The position numbers and the translations under genes are program-made. The notes under the pieces were generated by a model. That model made no database searches. It had not been told where the DNA came from and saw only the letters and a program-made list of their open reading frames with translations. This document shows, piece after piece, positions 19,988 through 32,060 of a DNA stretch of 64,000 nt (the stretch's first letter is position 1; each line of letters starts with the position of its first letter). The stretch lies in contig NW_027168298.1 of assembly GCF_040954835.1 (NCBI RefSeq), positions 440,001-504,000 on the forward strand. Direction: 5' to 3'. This DNA is from Lepisosteus oculatus (Eukaryota > Chordata > Actinopteri > Semionotiformes > Lepisosteidae).

Positions 19988-20005
19988 CATCCGCCGACTA
20001 CGCCA
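19988..20005 (-). other. ERV primer binding site, tRNA-Ser
   Basis: On the minus strand, TGGCGTAGTCGGC is complementary to CCA plus the acceptor of tRNA-Ser(AGA). After one missing base the match continues with GGAT. It sits 4 bases inside LTR 2. The second copy is at 25183-25200. Confidence 0.75.
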
Positions 20006-20009
20006 AATT

Positions 20010-20418
20010 TGTTGTAACAGAAGAAATAAGGTTCTTGATCCCGAGATGAAGTAAAACAGATGAGTTTATTGCATGCAAGGAACAATAAAGCCGAAGTCTT
20101 GTTTCCCGCAAGAAACAACAAAACCGAAGTATTGTTCCACGTACTGTTACAAACTTTTGGGTTATATAGTGTTTTCTTCTCCGTTTCTGACGTCACTCGG
20201 TCTGATGGTAAAGAGGGGGGTTCATGGTATTTGGCCAGTTTACGATGTTCTGGGCAAATGGTCAGTTTAACATTACACCCAGGGGGGTTCCTAGCTTGCA
20301 TCTGCAATCCTTATCAGTTAACCCCCTTTCCTGCCATAAACCCCAGCTTGTGACTTAGAAGTCTAAACCCCCTACAGAAAGGATTAAATTCAAACCCCCG
20401 TCTTCACATCTTTCTTCA
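20010..20418 (-). repeat. ERV LTR 2 (shared middle LTR)
   Basis: Serves as 5' LTR of internal copy 1 and 3' LTR of internal copy 2. Identical to LTR 3 by eye. Confidence 0.92.
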
Positions 20419-20661
20419 TTCCCCCCTTATAAAATATGGCATATGTCAGTGTAGCCTATTTTTATAAATACAATGTCAGGGCAGATCTTTCCTTTCTTGG
20501 CGAACAGGTATGTATTGCCATGTCATTGTACGTTCCACGGTTATAGCAAGATGTGATACATTTTTTTGTGAATGTGATGATTACAATTATACATATAAAC
20601 AATACTACTCCTACGGATAAACACTATAAAAAGGTTCCACCCCAGGCCCCAAACACAGACT

Positions 20662-21635
20662 TTACCCATACTGAAATTTCTGTCCCTCATTGTAAATGTG
20701 TTGGGCCAGATCTGAGATGTGCTCAGAATTTTCAGGAATATATGTGCAGCATTCAGTGCCAATTACTGCACAAGTTCCTCCTTGGGCCGCCAGTACATAA
20801 TCTAAAGCTAGTCGGTTCTGCATGGCCACTGTTCTGAGGGCTACCATTTCATCATTAACAGCCTTCAGACTAGATGAGGTAGAATTTGCTAATTCTTCTA
20901 AAGTCGAGGCCATTTGAATTAACTCTCGACTCAGAAAGTTCATGCCGGCTTGTGGAAATATTATACCTAAATAATATTCCCAATCAGCCAATTTTCTTTG
21001 TGGTCTGTGGTTAGGTCCGAAGGGGCTGTGGATTTGAACACAGATATGAGGAACCACATATCCTAAATAACATGAGCCAGACCACTGGGCTGGCAACCAT
21101 GGGTAGGCTCGTTTTCCACAAATGAAATATGTTCCGTTTGGCGCTCCCCATGCCTCTGAAAATAAGAAACTTATACCGAATTGTGGGGTGTGCCGATCCC
21201 ATCCTGGAATTTGGAAGGTAGAGGTGGATATATTTGCAGCGATGGTAAGGTTGCAACGACTCCATCCAACCAAGTGCAGACCATTAGTGTGCTGAAAACA
21301 TATGTTTCCCTCACGTTCCTTATTTAGAGTCAGGTATGGTGGTGTATGGCTTCTGTTATATTTAGGAGCGTAAGAGCCTGTGAAACTCGTGGGCTCTAAG
21401 CCTCGCTCCTGTAGATATTGTAATGTTGTGCAGGTTAAAGTCGTGTTATGGCAACCCCCATAGTTTGTCATATTAAAATTTCCTAAATTATCCCTCCAAA
21501 TGATCATGCCTATGACTTCCTCGCGACGCCAAGGAATGGCTCCCATAGGAAGTCCTCCCTGTACATATTTGGGTAATGCGGCACACACCCAGCAGGCACT
21601 TTGGTTGGTTTTCTTAGCTAGGATAGGAGAGGCCT
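20662..21635 (-). pseudogene. env: ERV env surface/transmembrane frame, copy 2
   Basis: The translation is the same as in copy 1, including the upstream frameshift and the stop before the anchor. Confidence 0.85.
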
Positions 21636-21742
21636 AAAAAGGAATTAATTCCATGTTCTCCTTTGTGGGAGAGATGATCATTAATTCCTGCGGAACATAG
21701 TCCTACAGCAACAATTATTGTTATAAACAGAAATGATTTCAT
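21614..21742 (-). pseudogene. env: ERV env signal peptide frame, copy 2
   Basis: Same 42-codon frame as at 16419-16547, with the ATGA overlap to integrase. Confidence 0.8.
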
Positions 21743-22014
21743 TCTGAGTCTGTAAATGGGGATGAGGCTCGTCGGCAGTGTGGCGCGTGGATCCAGCGAT
21801 CTTTTCCTTCCACTCGAACCGCAGACTCGGTTGTCAACAGGATCTGGTAGGGTCCGTCCCACCTGGGCTGGAGAACCTGTGAAGGAAATTTCCTGATCCA
21901 CACCCACTCTCCTGGGATGAGGTCGTGCCCTCCTTCAGGTGGTGGTCCCCACGCCTCCAGGACCTGCTCGCGGGCTCCTTGTGTGGCCTCTGTCAGCAAC
22001 TTGCAATAATACAA
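21739..22014 (-). pseudogene. pol: ERV integrase C-terminal domain, copy 2
   Basis: Same frame and residues as copy 1. Confidence 0.85.
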
Positions 22015-23191
22015 AGGAATGGTTGATCCATCTGAGGAAACCCCAGTCTCAGCACCTGTAAGAGAACTTGATTCAAATTATTAAAGGCGGCTTTTGCTGC
22101 GGGAACCAAGGCAATCTTGTCCTTGTACTGCACTCCCCCCTTAAGCAGATCTGTTAAGAGTTGTGCTCACCCTGTAAAAAACATTGCACCCAGGCCCTGT
22201 TAAAATTTCACAATGCTAGACACAAAAGGGCCTTATCATAACTGCTTCTATTAGACACTCTAAAGCTGAAGCAACTCAGACTTGTGGGTTTCCTCGTCAG
22301 GGGAAGCACTCAGAATACCATCAACATACTGAGTGATCACAGCCAGTTGAAGCCACGTGATACCCTGTTCTGCATAGTCATTCTTTGTAATGCATAATAT
22401 TCCAACCCAATAGATCTGGAATAAAACCACCCATTAAAATCTGGTACTCGGCAAGTAAAACTTGCTGTCCCAATACTCCTGTGGCCTCCTGCCATCTTCC
22501 CATATACATTGCTCTATAGTACACTGTTGAACAGAGGAGTGAAACAAGCAGGACAGTAGTGCTCCAGTATCCCCTAACAGAGAAACCAACACTCCATTAA
22601 CAGTACATTTTTATCCACTGGACTGGGACAGACTTAGGGAGGCTACAAGGGATTTACAGGATCTAATCGTTAGGTAAACAGATTTTCTCACAAGACGTTA
22701 TTCTCCCCAGTCTCGATTCTAAACCTACACCGTTTCAGCATGTCTGGTTTCGAGACATTCGAATAAAACCAAATTGTTTCCATTATTGCAACTAATTGTA
22801 TAAATTACAATTTATAATAATTTATAATAATACAAAAACTGTTTAACTACTTTTACGTCCACCTGCACTGTACTTATACGTTTCAGACGCTCTTATATTT
22901 TCCAATCTCCTTAAGTTGATTTTCGTCAAGTCTCTTTAGTTACGTCTCTAGCCAGTCCCGCTGGCTAAACACACTCACACCGTCATTTAGTATACCAAAA
23001 CTCACAGTTACACACATACATGCCGGCACACAAATTCATAAAACACACATACACATCGAGAATATATTTTTCTCTTCGTAATACAATGTGCTGTATTCTT
23101 GTTTTACTTCTACATGAATCCTTTTAATTCCTGAAGCGCACTCCAGGTTCGCTGCATTTCTAATTTCGGGTGCGGTACTTTAGCCCACCGG

Positions 23192-23548
23192 TCAATATCT
23201 TACGGTTTTGGATTTGATCGTATGGGGGAAATCAGGGAAGGTAGGTGCGATTGCAGACCCCCTCGACGGGGTGCGAGACAGTGTTAGAGTGGCACTGTCA
23301 TCAACGGCGCCAGCCCCTGCTACATCAAGTCCTTTCCCACTTCGAGTGAGAGTACAGATCTGCGGGCGCCCTCCCTCTAACAGGGGAGACCCTGATCCGT
23401 CTTTATCACACTCATACCAAGTGTTATCCCAATCAGACCCCCCTTCTCCATATGGCCACTGAGGGAATTGATCCCAATTATTTTCGTTTCCTGCCTGTTT
23501 GTTCCCCTGTGGGAGAGCAGGATATAACTTAGTCGCTGGCTGCAGCAC
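23192..23548 (-). pseudogene. gag: ERV gag fragment, copy 2
   Basis: Same frame as 17997-18353. The possible N-terminus recurs at 23701-23895. Confidence 0.5.
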
Positions 23549-24490
23549 ATTAACCAGTGCAGCGTGACCAGGAGTTAATTCCTTCTTTAGTTTCTCATTC
23601 TCCTGTACTGCCTCTTTTAGCTTTTTTTCTATACTCTTTCGTAGCGATTAAAATATCTTTTCTTCCGGGTTTTTGTTTTCCCCGTAAACACACTTTTAAG
23701 TCACATCCCAATTTCTTTTTTTTTTTTCTCATGTATCTGCCACCACTGGTGCCGGCCGTGCACCAGGGTGGGAGCTACATGCTTGTGCTTTTGCCAATCA
23801 ATACTCATATATGCTTTCTTTACAGGCGTCTTCGCCCCCAAATTCCCTCTGACAAACTCAGCTTTTTCCATATTTTTCTCCTTCTTTTCCGTCAACTTAC
23901 ACTTTTCCGATATTTAAACGGACCCTTCCACCACTTTCTCAAACCATCAGTTAGCGCACATGTTCGGTCTCTTTAAGATTTACTTTTGTCGTGTGTGAGG
24001 TAACAGCTCATTCAGTAGGGGGATGTTTTCACTTGGAAAAACCTGTGCATTACTGCACTCATTCAGCCAAGGGCGTCTGTTACCTCCAGATCTAAATGCC
24101 TCTCCGAGACTTTAGAGAGGACTTACACCGCACTGTTCACAGGTAAGAAACGAGACCTCGAAAACCCCCTTTCTTGATCAGTAATTCACCATCCCCAGAA
24201 CGCCAGCATCGCTGCTTTTGCCCCGGGGTGGACTTACGCACTGAGCTCAATCAGGGCGATTCTCGGGTCTCAACGTCCTTTAAATCCTGCTACTTAATGC
24301 TTTGCTCTTTATTATGAGGTGTGTTTATGTTAGTGTCGTGCGTGTGTATATGTATTTCACAAACAAGGAAAACACCAAAAACATACATACATATATCTCT
24401 TCTACTCCTGTTTCCTTTAAAACAAAAAAAAAAACCACGCCACGCCAGAAACCACGCCACTCCAATCTGTGCACGATCAAGGCGTAGCTA

Positions 24491-24845
24491 ATCTCAGGAC
24501 CCCGGGCGTAATTAAAGCCCACACCAATCCTGGATTATACGTGCATTTAATGCACCACTCAGCTCCAGAACCCCGGGCGCAATTAAGGCCCACACCGATC
24601 CCGAGCCACAGAACTCCGGGTGCAATTAAGACCCAAACCAGTTCTGACCTTCAGAACTCCGGGTGCAATTAAGACCCACACCAGTCCTGAACTACGTGCA
24701 TTTAATGCACCACTTGCTCTAGAACCCCGGGCGCAATTAAGGCCCACACCGATTCTGAGCCTCAGAACTCCGGGTGCAATTAAGACCCAAACCAGTTCTG
24801 ACCTTCAGAACTCTGGGTGCAATTAAGACCCACACCAGTCCTGAA
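24491..24845 (-). repeat. ERV leader 40-bp repeats, copy 2
   Basis: Same array as at 19296-19650, with no unit gained or lost by eye. Confidence 0.75.
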
Positions 24846-25204
24846 CTTCACGGTAAGGGTCCAAAACCCGTTAAAAACTCCACGCGCAATTAAGGCATAC
24901 ACCAGCTTCGAACGCCTGTACACAATACCGCGGAACCCCTGCCAGACCAAATTCTGGGCTTACAGCAACCAACCCATTACATACACCGGTGCCTTCCCCG
25001 GGCCAGAGGAATTCAGAAACTCACGTTTACTCCGTCATCTCGGGCGATTCTCGCAGGGAGCAGAGATTTCCCAATCGGTCAGAGAGAGTCGGGACTTTTA
25101 AATAAAAGAGGAGTCCTTACCTCTTAGTTATGTGCGCGCTGACCGTCTCTCCTGCCGATGGGAAGTTCTGCGCCTTCTGGAGCATCCGCCGACTACGCCA
25201 AATT

Positions 25205-25613
25205 TGTTGTAACAGAAGAAATAAGGTTCTTGATCCCGAGATGAAGTAAAACAGATGAGTTTATTGCATGCAAGGAACAATAAAGCCGAAGTCTTGTTTC
25301 CCGCAAGAAACAACAAAACCGAAGTATTGTTCCACGTACTGTTACAAACTTTTGGGTTATATAGTGTTTTCTTCTCCGTTTCTGACGTCACTCGGTCTGA
25401 TGGTAAAGAGGGGGGTTCATGGTATTTGGCCAGTTTACGATGTTCTGGGCAAATGGTCAGTTTAACATTACACCCAGGGGGGTTCCTAGCTTGCATCTGC
25501 AATCCTTATCAGTTAACCCCCTTTCCTGCCATAAACCCCAGCTTGTGACTTAGAAGTCTAAACCCCCTACAGAAAGGATTAAATTCAAACCCCCGTCTTC
25601 ACATCTTTCTTCA
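25205..25613 (-). repeat. ERV LTR 3 (outer 5' LTR)
   Basis: Its right end (TTCA) is followed by TGGT, the 4-bp target duplication matching 14811-14814. This closes the three-LTR structure. Confidence 0.92.
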
Positions 25614-25617
25614 TGGT

Positions 25618-25963
25618 TCTTTGAAAAACTCAATAGTTTAGACAGTCTTAGAGTTAGTTATTTGCTTTTCATGAATGCCAGAGGTACTCGAAATGTTGTT
25701 AAAAGAAAAACTGTGTGCTGAGTTTTATTTTTTACAGGAAACGCATGCATGTTGAAACTAAAGTTTATAAATAATTGAGAAATATTAAAGCAAGGAAAAT
25801 ATGATACGTGTAAAATATACAATTTGATCACATAATTACTTAATTACCTCTGGTAGTTAAATGCTTTTTTCTGCTGCGTTTTTTTTCTCTTGTACATGAC
25901 TCTGATCCTCTTGTTGTATTTGTATTTGTAAATTCTATGTTTAATAAAAAAAAATTAAAAAAA
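25618..25963 (+). pseudogene. LINE remainder: ORF2 start and 3' end
   Basis: After the ERV, a short frame around 25671 (MNARGTRNVVKRKTVC) resembles the start of L1 endonuclease (LNVRGLRN-like). It ends at TGA and passes into 3' UTR with AATAAA and an A-rich tail. The target duplication GCATTCTCTGGTGGT follows at 25964-25978. Confidence 0.7.
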
Positions 25964-26002
25964 GCATTCTCTGGTGGTGTCCTGCAGGCTTCCTGTGGGT
26001 GT

Positions 26003-26074
26003 GCGTTGGTGGTATAGTGGTGAGCATAGCTGCCTTCCAAGCAGTTGACCCGGGTTCGATTCCCGGCCAATGCA
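26003..26074 (+). tRNA. tRNA-Gly(TCC), 72 nt
   Basis: GCGTTGGTGGTATAGTGG, anticodon loop CTTCCAA, B box GGTTCGATTCC canonical, acceptor CCAATGC with one G-T pair. A TTTT run lies about 10 bases downstream. Likely functional. Confidence 0.92.
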
Positions 26075-26785
26075 TTGGCGAATGTTTTCAAATGCTGTCA
26101 TGAGCCTTGGATTGTGACTAGCAAAGCAAAGCCTTTTGAAAGAGCTAAAGCACTGAAAAACGGAATTGAGGGAGAATCTTACAGGGGATTCTGAGCGGTG
26201 TCTGCATACACGCAGTCCGATACGGGTGCTGAAAGCTTGAGCTACTCTCAATGTCGTGCTGGCTTTCCCCGGAGTAAATCTGTTACATTGAAAGAATGCT
26301 TCTCGCAGGTTCAAAAAGGGACCCTTGTTAATTGGAGAAATCAATGATTTCGAATGAATTCTGTATGCGTTAAAAGACAGCTATACACAGAAAACATGCA
26401 GGACACTGCTCATGATGTTTCCCGAGCCGAAACACAGTGCGTTTTTTCAAGCCATCTGACAAAGCCCGCCCACTGAAAACTGCAGCAGATCGTGTAAAGA
26501 CGTTCAACTTTGTAACTACTGCACGCACAGGAAGCAGAATAAATTCCTCTTTTCAAACTGTCAAAGGTTTGCTTTACGAACGCCGCAGGACATCGCACAA
26601 TCTCTTTTGAACAGGGACAAACGATTTCTTATGGGGCGCAGTAAGTACTGTTACTGTCACTGCTCGATACCGACGTTGGCCTACTATACCATGTTCAGCC
26701 ACTGCTAGAAAATGTACGGCTCTAGCACCGGAGCAAACAACAGGAGGGCCGATGTCGAACAGGCACACGTGTCAGACATGGAGAG
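26075..26785 (-). repeat. Gly-to-Ser flank repeat
   Basis: Shares GAATCTTACAGGGGATTCTGAGCGG and the TTGTTAATTGG blocks with 46270-46730 and 3189-4012. It ends with a segment (26640-26760) found inverted at 48440-48560. Confidence 0.7.
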
Positions 26786-26867
26786 CGATGAGAATGGGAT
26801 TCGAACCCATGCCTGCAGAGCACAATGGATTAGCAGTCCATCACCTTAACCACTCAGCCACCTTGTC
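26786..26867 (-). tRNA. tRNA-Ser(GCT), acceptor partly mismatched
   Basis: 82 nt with anticodon loop CTGCTAA, long variable arm and canonical B box GGTTCGAATCC. The acceptor has two mismatches (GACAAGG against CTCATC), so activity is uncertain. It pairs head-to-head with the tRNA-Thr at 27246. Confidence 0.8.
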
Positions 26868-27245
26868 GACGAAACTGGGCTGTCCGGACATGGGTTGGCG
26901 CGCTCCAGATGATCTTTTTCTTTTTTTCCCCACATACTCGAGGGTCATTTTCCTGTTCCACATGTGATTTCAACATTTTCCTTGGGAGATGTCAAGCCAG
27001 CAAGCCACTGCTGTGGTTCAGTGGCCAGTGTGGAGTTCAGTGGCCCTGTTTACACAGAAAGCACATTGAGCTCCTTGGACATGAAAAGTTCCAGATAAAA
27101 GCCATTTGTCATCCTTTCTCTTGGTGTCGATGTTGCTATTGTATGTAAAGGTGGCAACTTGCTCAGCGAGCAGGCGGAGCACACACCGAATGCAGATGTG
27201 TCTGAGTGGTGTGTCCAAGTGGCTGCAAAAGGACAACACTCCTGG

Positions 27246-27293
27246 GGCCCCGTGGCTTAGTTGGTTAAAGCGCCTGTCTAGTAAACAGGAGAT
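27246..27293 (+). pseudogene. tRNA-Thr(AGT) truncated after the anticodon arm
   Basis: The D arm and anticodon arm match the intact tRNA-Thr at 43752. The T arm, acceptor and following about 60 bases are deleted, joining GAGATCC to CGCCTACGGCTAG. No B box, so not transcribable from its own promoter. Confidence 0.85.
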
Positions 27294-27649
27294 CCCCGCC
27301 TACGGCTAGACTTAATTAAATGCAAGTATTCATTTCCTGTCTTTAACGCGACTTGTTTTTCTTAAAATGGATGCAACTTGCAAAACATGAAACACAAGCC
27401 TTGCTAATCAGCGCTAGCAGCTGGCAAAAAAAAGGAGTCAGCTATTTTTTTTTCTTTAACCTTAACCCTGCTAACGGAGAAGAGTTAAACGACCGAGTCT
27501 ATGCAGCTTAAACGGTGCGCAAGTCGGGTTCTTAGCTGAAAGGGTGGTAAATCACGCTCACCCCAGTCCTTAATCTTTTAAAGAGGATACAAAATTGAAC
27601 CTAGTCGCCACATCACATACATCCTGTTAAATGATAAAAAGGTAACATC

Positions 27650-28762
27650 TATCCTCGCTCCAGAGTAAATCTCACGTTGAGGGCATCTTTTTTTTCACTT
27701 TACCGTGAGTCGGGCTCGGCTGCACAGAGGAGAGAGCAGAGCAATGAGGTCACAGGGACAGGGGAGTCACACGCTGGCGGTTTGAATACGCGGAAGATCA
27801 CTGAGGGATCCACAGTATGTGGACCCTCCGTTCGCCATCAGTCCACACTCCGGACTCTGAATCCTGCCATCCGATTTAAGATCTCGGCGGAACCTGTGGC
27901 GCAGTTCCTTCTTAAAACGTAATCTGGTGAGCATTTCTAGAATCGCACTTGTATAGATGCAGCCTTTAATGTGTTGCTAGGTTAAAATTGATGACTTCTT
28001 GTATTTCAGTAGGCAACTGCCCTCTTGATTTTGGATTTAATTTCTTTATTACAGGGGCGCTTTTATGAAGACAGAGTCATGTTCAGGTACTTTGCTTGAT
28101 GGAGGAAGCTCATTTCGGACTCTGTGATCTGCTCACCTGGAAAGGTCTGCTGTACTACTACAAGAGAGAAGTAGGGTCTGGAAGAAGGGACAATTTTATG
28201 ATGCTTTGGAAGATAGTTTTTTTTTTCTTATACTGAAAATGAAAAGTAGTTGTTTCTATATGGACTCAGTCTTTGGAATTTGTATATTTATACATTTCAG
28301 TGAACCCTCAGCCATTCCTTCTGTATTGTAATTCAATTTCTCTTTTAAAATTCCTTCCCCACTTCTTGGACCTGCAGTTGCTGAACTCCACAATGGCTTC
28401 TATTGGAAAGTCTGTGACTGAGACCATTATTTATTTAGGAGCAATGAGCAATTCTTATATAAATGCAATAAAATCATTATGCTCAAACTATGAGAGAGAA
28501 TTTTAAGGATAATTTAAGAAATCAGTCTTAGCTTGTTTCTATACACAGATGGTATTATTTATTTTCAAAGGAAACCCGCGAGGATTCCCCTGGTGTGCAA
28601 GATGTGCCTGAATACTTTTGATCAGCTTCCTGCTCACTTCAAGAGGGCGTGTATGAAGCACGCCACGGCAGAAGAGATCAGGTGGCCTCTCAACAGGCGA
28701 GGGAGGACATGATGAATCACCTGAAGAACGGGGTCATCATGGATTACCACAGAATAGAGATC
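27650..28762 (+). pseudogene. Second copy of the unidentified gene, exons 1-4 decayed
   Basis: First exon ends 27926 (donor kept), second exon 28055-28212 (donor AT), third exon near 28370 (acceptor TTG instead of TAG, donor deleted), fourth exon 28571-28762 cut and fused to family C sequence. Many differences from 4.1-5.3 kb. Dead copy. Confidence 0.65.
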
Positions 28763-29658
28763 AAAGGACACTTTGTGGGCTTGAAATACAAAGAAAATCA
28801 TGTTCTATGGGACAAGATAAATACAAAACTTAAGCTTTTATTTTAATTAGATTTATTTATAAAGCATAAGCAATCATTTATTACATTAATATATGTGAAA
28901 ATAACATTTTAGCATCATACGTTTAGTATATTTAGTCCCTAATGCTGAAAGAAATGATCATAGAACATGACATCTAACCTTACCTGCTGTGTTTTTAATC
29001 CCTATTGCTCAATGCACGGTGAAAGCATTGCATACATATGTCTGACAATGAGGAATGGGCCCCTGAGACAGTCATTTGCCTGTTTCACAAATGATCGTAT
29101 TTTACTAGAGATTCTGTTTGGGATTCAGATGTGCATTCGGACAGCAATCCCTTTCAAGAAATGATACGTTCTGGATGAGGTCAAAGGTGCTGGAACACTG
29201 TATCTAGGATGTGTTTGCAGAGACTGTGTGTCTCCTGCTTCAACGCAGTGAGAAATAGATGTGCTCCTGTAATTCATTGGTACATGCCCAGGGCAGTAAG
29301 CAGTCTGAGGATTTATTTCCTGACGGCATAGAGCAGTGAAGCAGTGAAGTAGTGCAACACACTGGATCATTATATTATTAGAATCTATTCTACTTAAATT
29401 ATTACATTATACACAATTTGAGTTCATTTTAAAAAGTAAAAGGTAATGAAAGGAATGCATTTTCGTAAGAAAGATAATACCGATATGCATGTGATAATCT
29501 TCCTTATATCATGTAGTGCGTCATTTGGACACTTTGTGGGATTGAAATACAAAGAAAATCATGTTCTATGGTACAAGATAAATACAAAACTTAAGCTTTT
29601 ATTTTAATTAGATTTGTTTATAAAGCATAAGCAATCATTTATTATATTAATATATGTG
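28763..29658. repeat. Family C repeats
   Basis: Both cores present and colinear with 6752-7640. Interrupted at 29658 by the LTR insertion. Confidence 0.7.
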
Positions 29659-31130
29659 TGTAGCGGCGAGGCTTATTAATAAGGCAGAATTAAGTGTTCT
29701 GAGCCTTCCCAAATGAGGCCCCATTTCTCTGTTCATCTCTGTGGTGCAGCCACAGAGAGACTATTCATGCAGGGTGATTTAAGGTCCTAGGACAGCTCCC
29801 AAAGGGGGATGCACTTAGCTAAGCCTGGCTATCATGATCAATGGTCATCCATTGGCGCCTATCTGTCTAGGGAGTGCCAGTTGGACATCTGGACTGCATT
29901 ACTAAGTGTCAGGACTAAGTGACTCATATCTCACCTTGATCAATCAATCAGGGACTGGTAGGGCCGAGTAACCCACGTGGGACTCTGATGCCCATGGAAC
30001 TTTCAGCCAATCAATGAGCTGAAGTTCCTCCAGGTAAAAACAGGCAACACAGAGAGCCTGTGAGATTCAGTAAGATTCAGAAGGGAGGATTCAGAGGATT
30101 CTGTGGACAATTCTAAAGGGAATTCAAAGGAGAATTCCAGGGCAGGGCGGCCCAGGAGCAGAAGGCTCCCAAGGGCAGGACATTCTCGCAGCGCGCCTCC
30201 TGACCATCCTGAGATTCAGCCCGGACAACCACGGAACGGCCAGTGTGTCCGAGTGCCAGAACTTTCCTTTGTTCTAAGAGTCTAGAGCGGAGGTTGCCAG
30301 AGAATAACCAGAGGATCCACCCGAGGTTAGCACCAGCAGCAGGCCTCGTGAACAGGTCGGAACTGTGGACAGCTGAATCACTATTCAGAACTAGCTCTTC
30401 ATCAGAAACGAACCGGTCCTCTTCCTGACTTGCTGGGACCCACAGTCATCTTTTCTCCTGTGCACAAACTTTGCTAGTTAAAGCCCACAGTGAGCATCAG
30501 CAGCGCAGCGTCGCAAGCCGCACAGCACAGCCTGGCACGGAGCCAGAGAGCGCGGATTGGACAGCAACAGCCTGCAACTGTTTCTTTGTGCCCGCAGGAA
30601 GATCTGAATCCCCAAAGATTGGATGAGTATTCAACTTCAATGCATTACAGCTCGAGAATTCAATTGTTATCCCAACCAGTTGATATCAATTTAATTCCTA
30701 AGAGTTATGTACTTGTTTGAGTATCTAATGTAGAAGTTATAACCAAGTTCATTAACGAAACGGTCTTAATGAATGATATACTGAACGTATGTCCTCTTGA
30801 TATGTGTAACACTTCGTAACTGACTGAATATATATCTTTTGTATTCTGATAACCCTCTCGATAAGATCTGTTAGGTTTACATGCATATTTTATGTATTAA
30901 TAAATGTATCCTCGTGTATTAGTACCTGTGTGTGCGCGTTGTTTGAGTTATGTCACATGGTTGGATTCTAAAGCCATCAAAAGAATCAACTTTGTGATTT
31001 ACTGCTACAATTAATAATTGTCTCAGTAAATGCCCAAACCCTACAGAACTGGTGCCTTCAGAGAGCCACTACATTTAATTTTGCTATGGCAACATTACAT
31101 ATTTGGCGTCCCTGAGCCGGTTTTCTTACA
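29659..31130 (+). mobile_element. Solo LTR-like insertion, 1472 bp
   Basis: Starts TGTAGCGGCGAGG, ends GGTTTTCTTACA, and is flanked by TGTG on both sides (29655-29658 and 31131-31134). The uninterrupted family C copy reads ATATATGTGAAAATAACA. A possible polyadenylation signal (TTAATAAATG) lies near 30895. Orientation is not certain. The TTTGGCGTCCCTGAGCC near the end resembles a primer-site start, but it lies inside the TG...CA limits. No coding frame was recognised; the lineage is unknown, though the length and 4-bp duplication would suit a foamy-like or other long LTR. Confidence 0.65.
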
Positions 31131-32060
31131 TGTGAAAATAACATTTTAGCATCATATTATTACATACAGGTCTCTAGCTTCAACACAGTGATATATATAT
31201 ATACTCAGTGATTTATTGGTACATGCCCAGGTCAATAATCAGAATGAGGATTTATTTCCAGACGGGCTACAGGTAGTGTTGTGAAATACTTCAACACACT
31301 GGATCGCAGATTTAGACCCCCTGCACTCTTACTCCTTAAAAACCAAAGAAATGAAGATATGTAGCAATCACATTGCAACAGGGCTGACAGTGACTTAATG
31401 CTTATACTAGTGGACTTCTGGTACCTTTAGGGTACGGTGTTCCCTGAAGGGCTCTCAAACCCCGCATTTCAGATGCCTAGCTGTTTCGCTGATGTGTTGC
31501 ACCTCAGAATCACTTTTAAACCTTACCTCTGGTATCTTTAATCCCTATTGCTCAACGCATGGTGAAAGTATTGCATAAATGTGTCTGAAAATGAGCAATG
31601 GGCACCTGAGAGACTCATTTGCCTGTTTCACAAATGATCATATTTGACTAGAGATTCTGTTTGGGATTCAGTTGTGCATTCTGACAGCAATCGCTTTCAA
31701 AAAACGATACATTCTGGATGAGGTCAAGGTGCAGGAACACTGTATTTAGGATGTGTTTGCACTTATTCTGTCTCTAGCTTCAACACAGCGATATATGTAT
31801 ATGCTCACTGATTTTTCGGTACATGCCCAGGGCAATAATCATTATGAGGATTTATTTCCTGATGTGCTAGGGGTAGTGTTGTGAAATACTTCAACACACT
31901 GGATCGCAGGTTTAAACCGCCTGCACTCTTACTCCTTAAAAACCAACAAATGCAGATATGTAGCAATCATATTGTAGCTGACACTCATTTGCCTGTTTCA
32001 CAAATGATCATATTTTACTAGAGATTCTGTTTGGGATCCGGATGTGCATTCTGACAGCAT
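31131..32060. repeat. Family C repeats, diverged
   Basis: Cores AATCCCTATTGCTCAACGC (31545) and TCATTTGCCTGTTTCACAAATGATC (twice), plus a CTTCAACACACTGGATCGCA block. The segment recurs inverted at 34270-34850. Confidence 0.65.

Larger units (their letters stand above)
15224..20009 (-). mobile_element. ERV internal region, copy 1 (gamma-type, gag-pol deleted)
   Basis: Minus-strand order: tRNA-Ser primer site, leader with tandem repeats, gag pieces, a long stretch without reading frames, the end of integrase, env, polypurine tract. It is 4786 bp, well short of a full provirus internal region. Repeated at 20419-25204 with one difference noticed (15249 C against 20444 T). Confidence 0.88.
20419..25204 (-). 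mobile_element. ERV internal region, copy 2
   Basis: Exact 5195-bp period relative to copy 1. It carries the same deletions, frameshifts and stops, so the duplication came after the damage. Confidence 0.9.
13604..25963 (+). mobile_element. L1/Tx1-like LINE, ORF2 mostly deleted, split by an ERV
   Basis: The 5' UTR starts with GTTCAAGATGGCG (a YY1-like block found at many L1 starts). ORF1 follows at 13799, the ERV interrupts at 14815-25613, then a short ORF2 start and a 3' UTR ending TTTAATAAAAAAAAATTAAAAAAA. Fifteen-base target duplications flank it. The LINE itself is only about 1.56 kb without the ERV, so most of ORF2 (endonuclease and reverse transcriptase) is missing. Confidence 0.8.

Noticed and set aside
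14815-25613. Two independent ERV insertions side by side
   Set aside because: A single TGGT duplication flanks the whole and a shared middle LTR has no target duplication, so one insertion plus duplication is simpler.
27677-27922. 81-codon frame (YRESGSAAQRREQSNEVTG) kept in four copies
   Set aside because: Copies are recent duplicates, the frame stops just before a splice donor, and the first copy lacks a matching start; better read as a 5' UTR exon.
31090-31130. TTTGGCGTCCCTGAGCC as a primer binding site outside the LTR
   Set aside because: The TG...CA limits set by the TGTG duplication place it inside the element end, and no interior follows.
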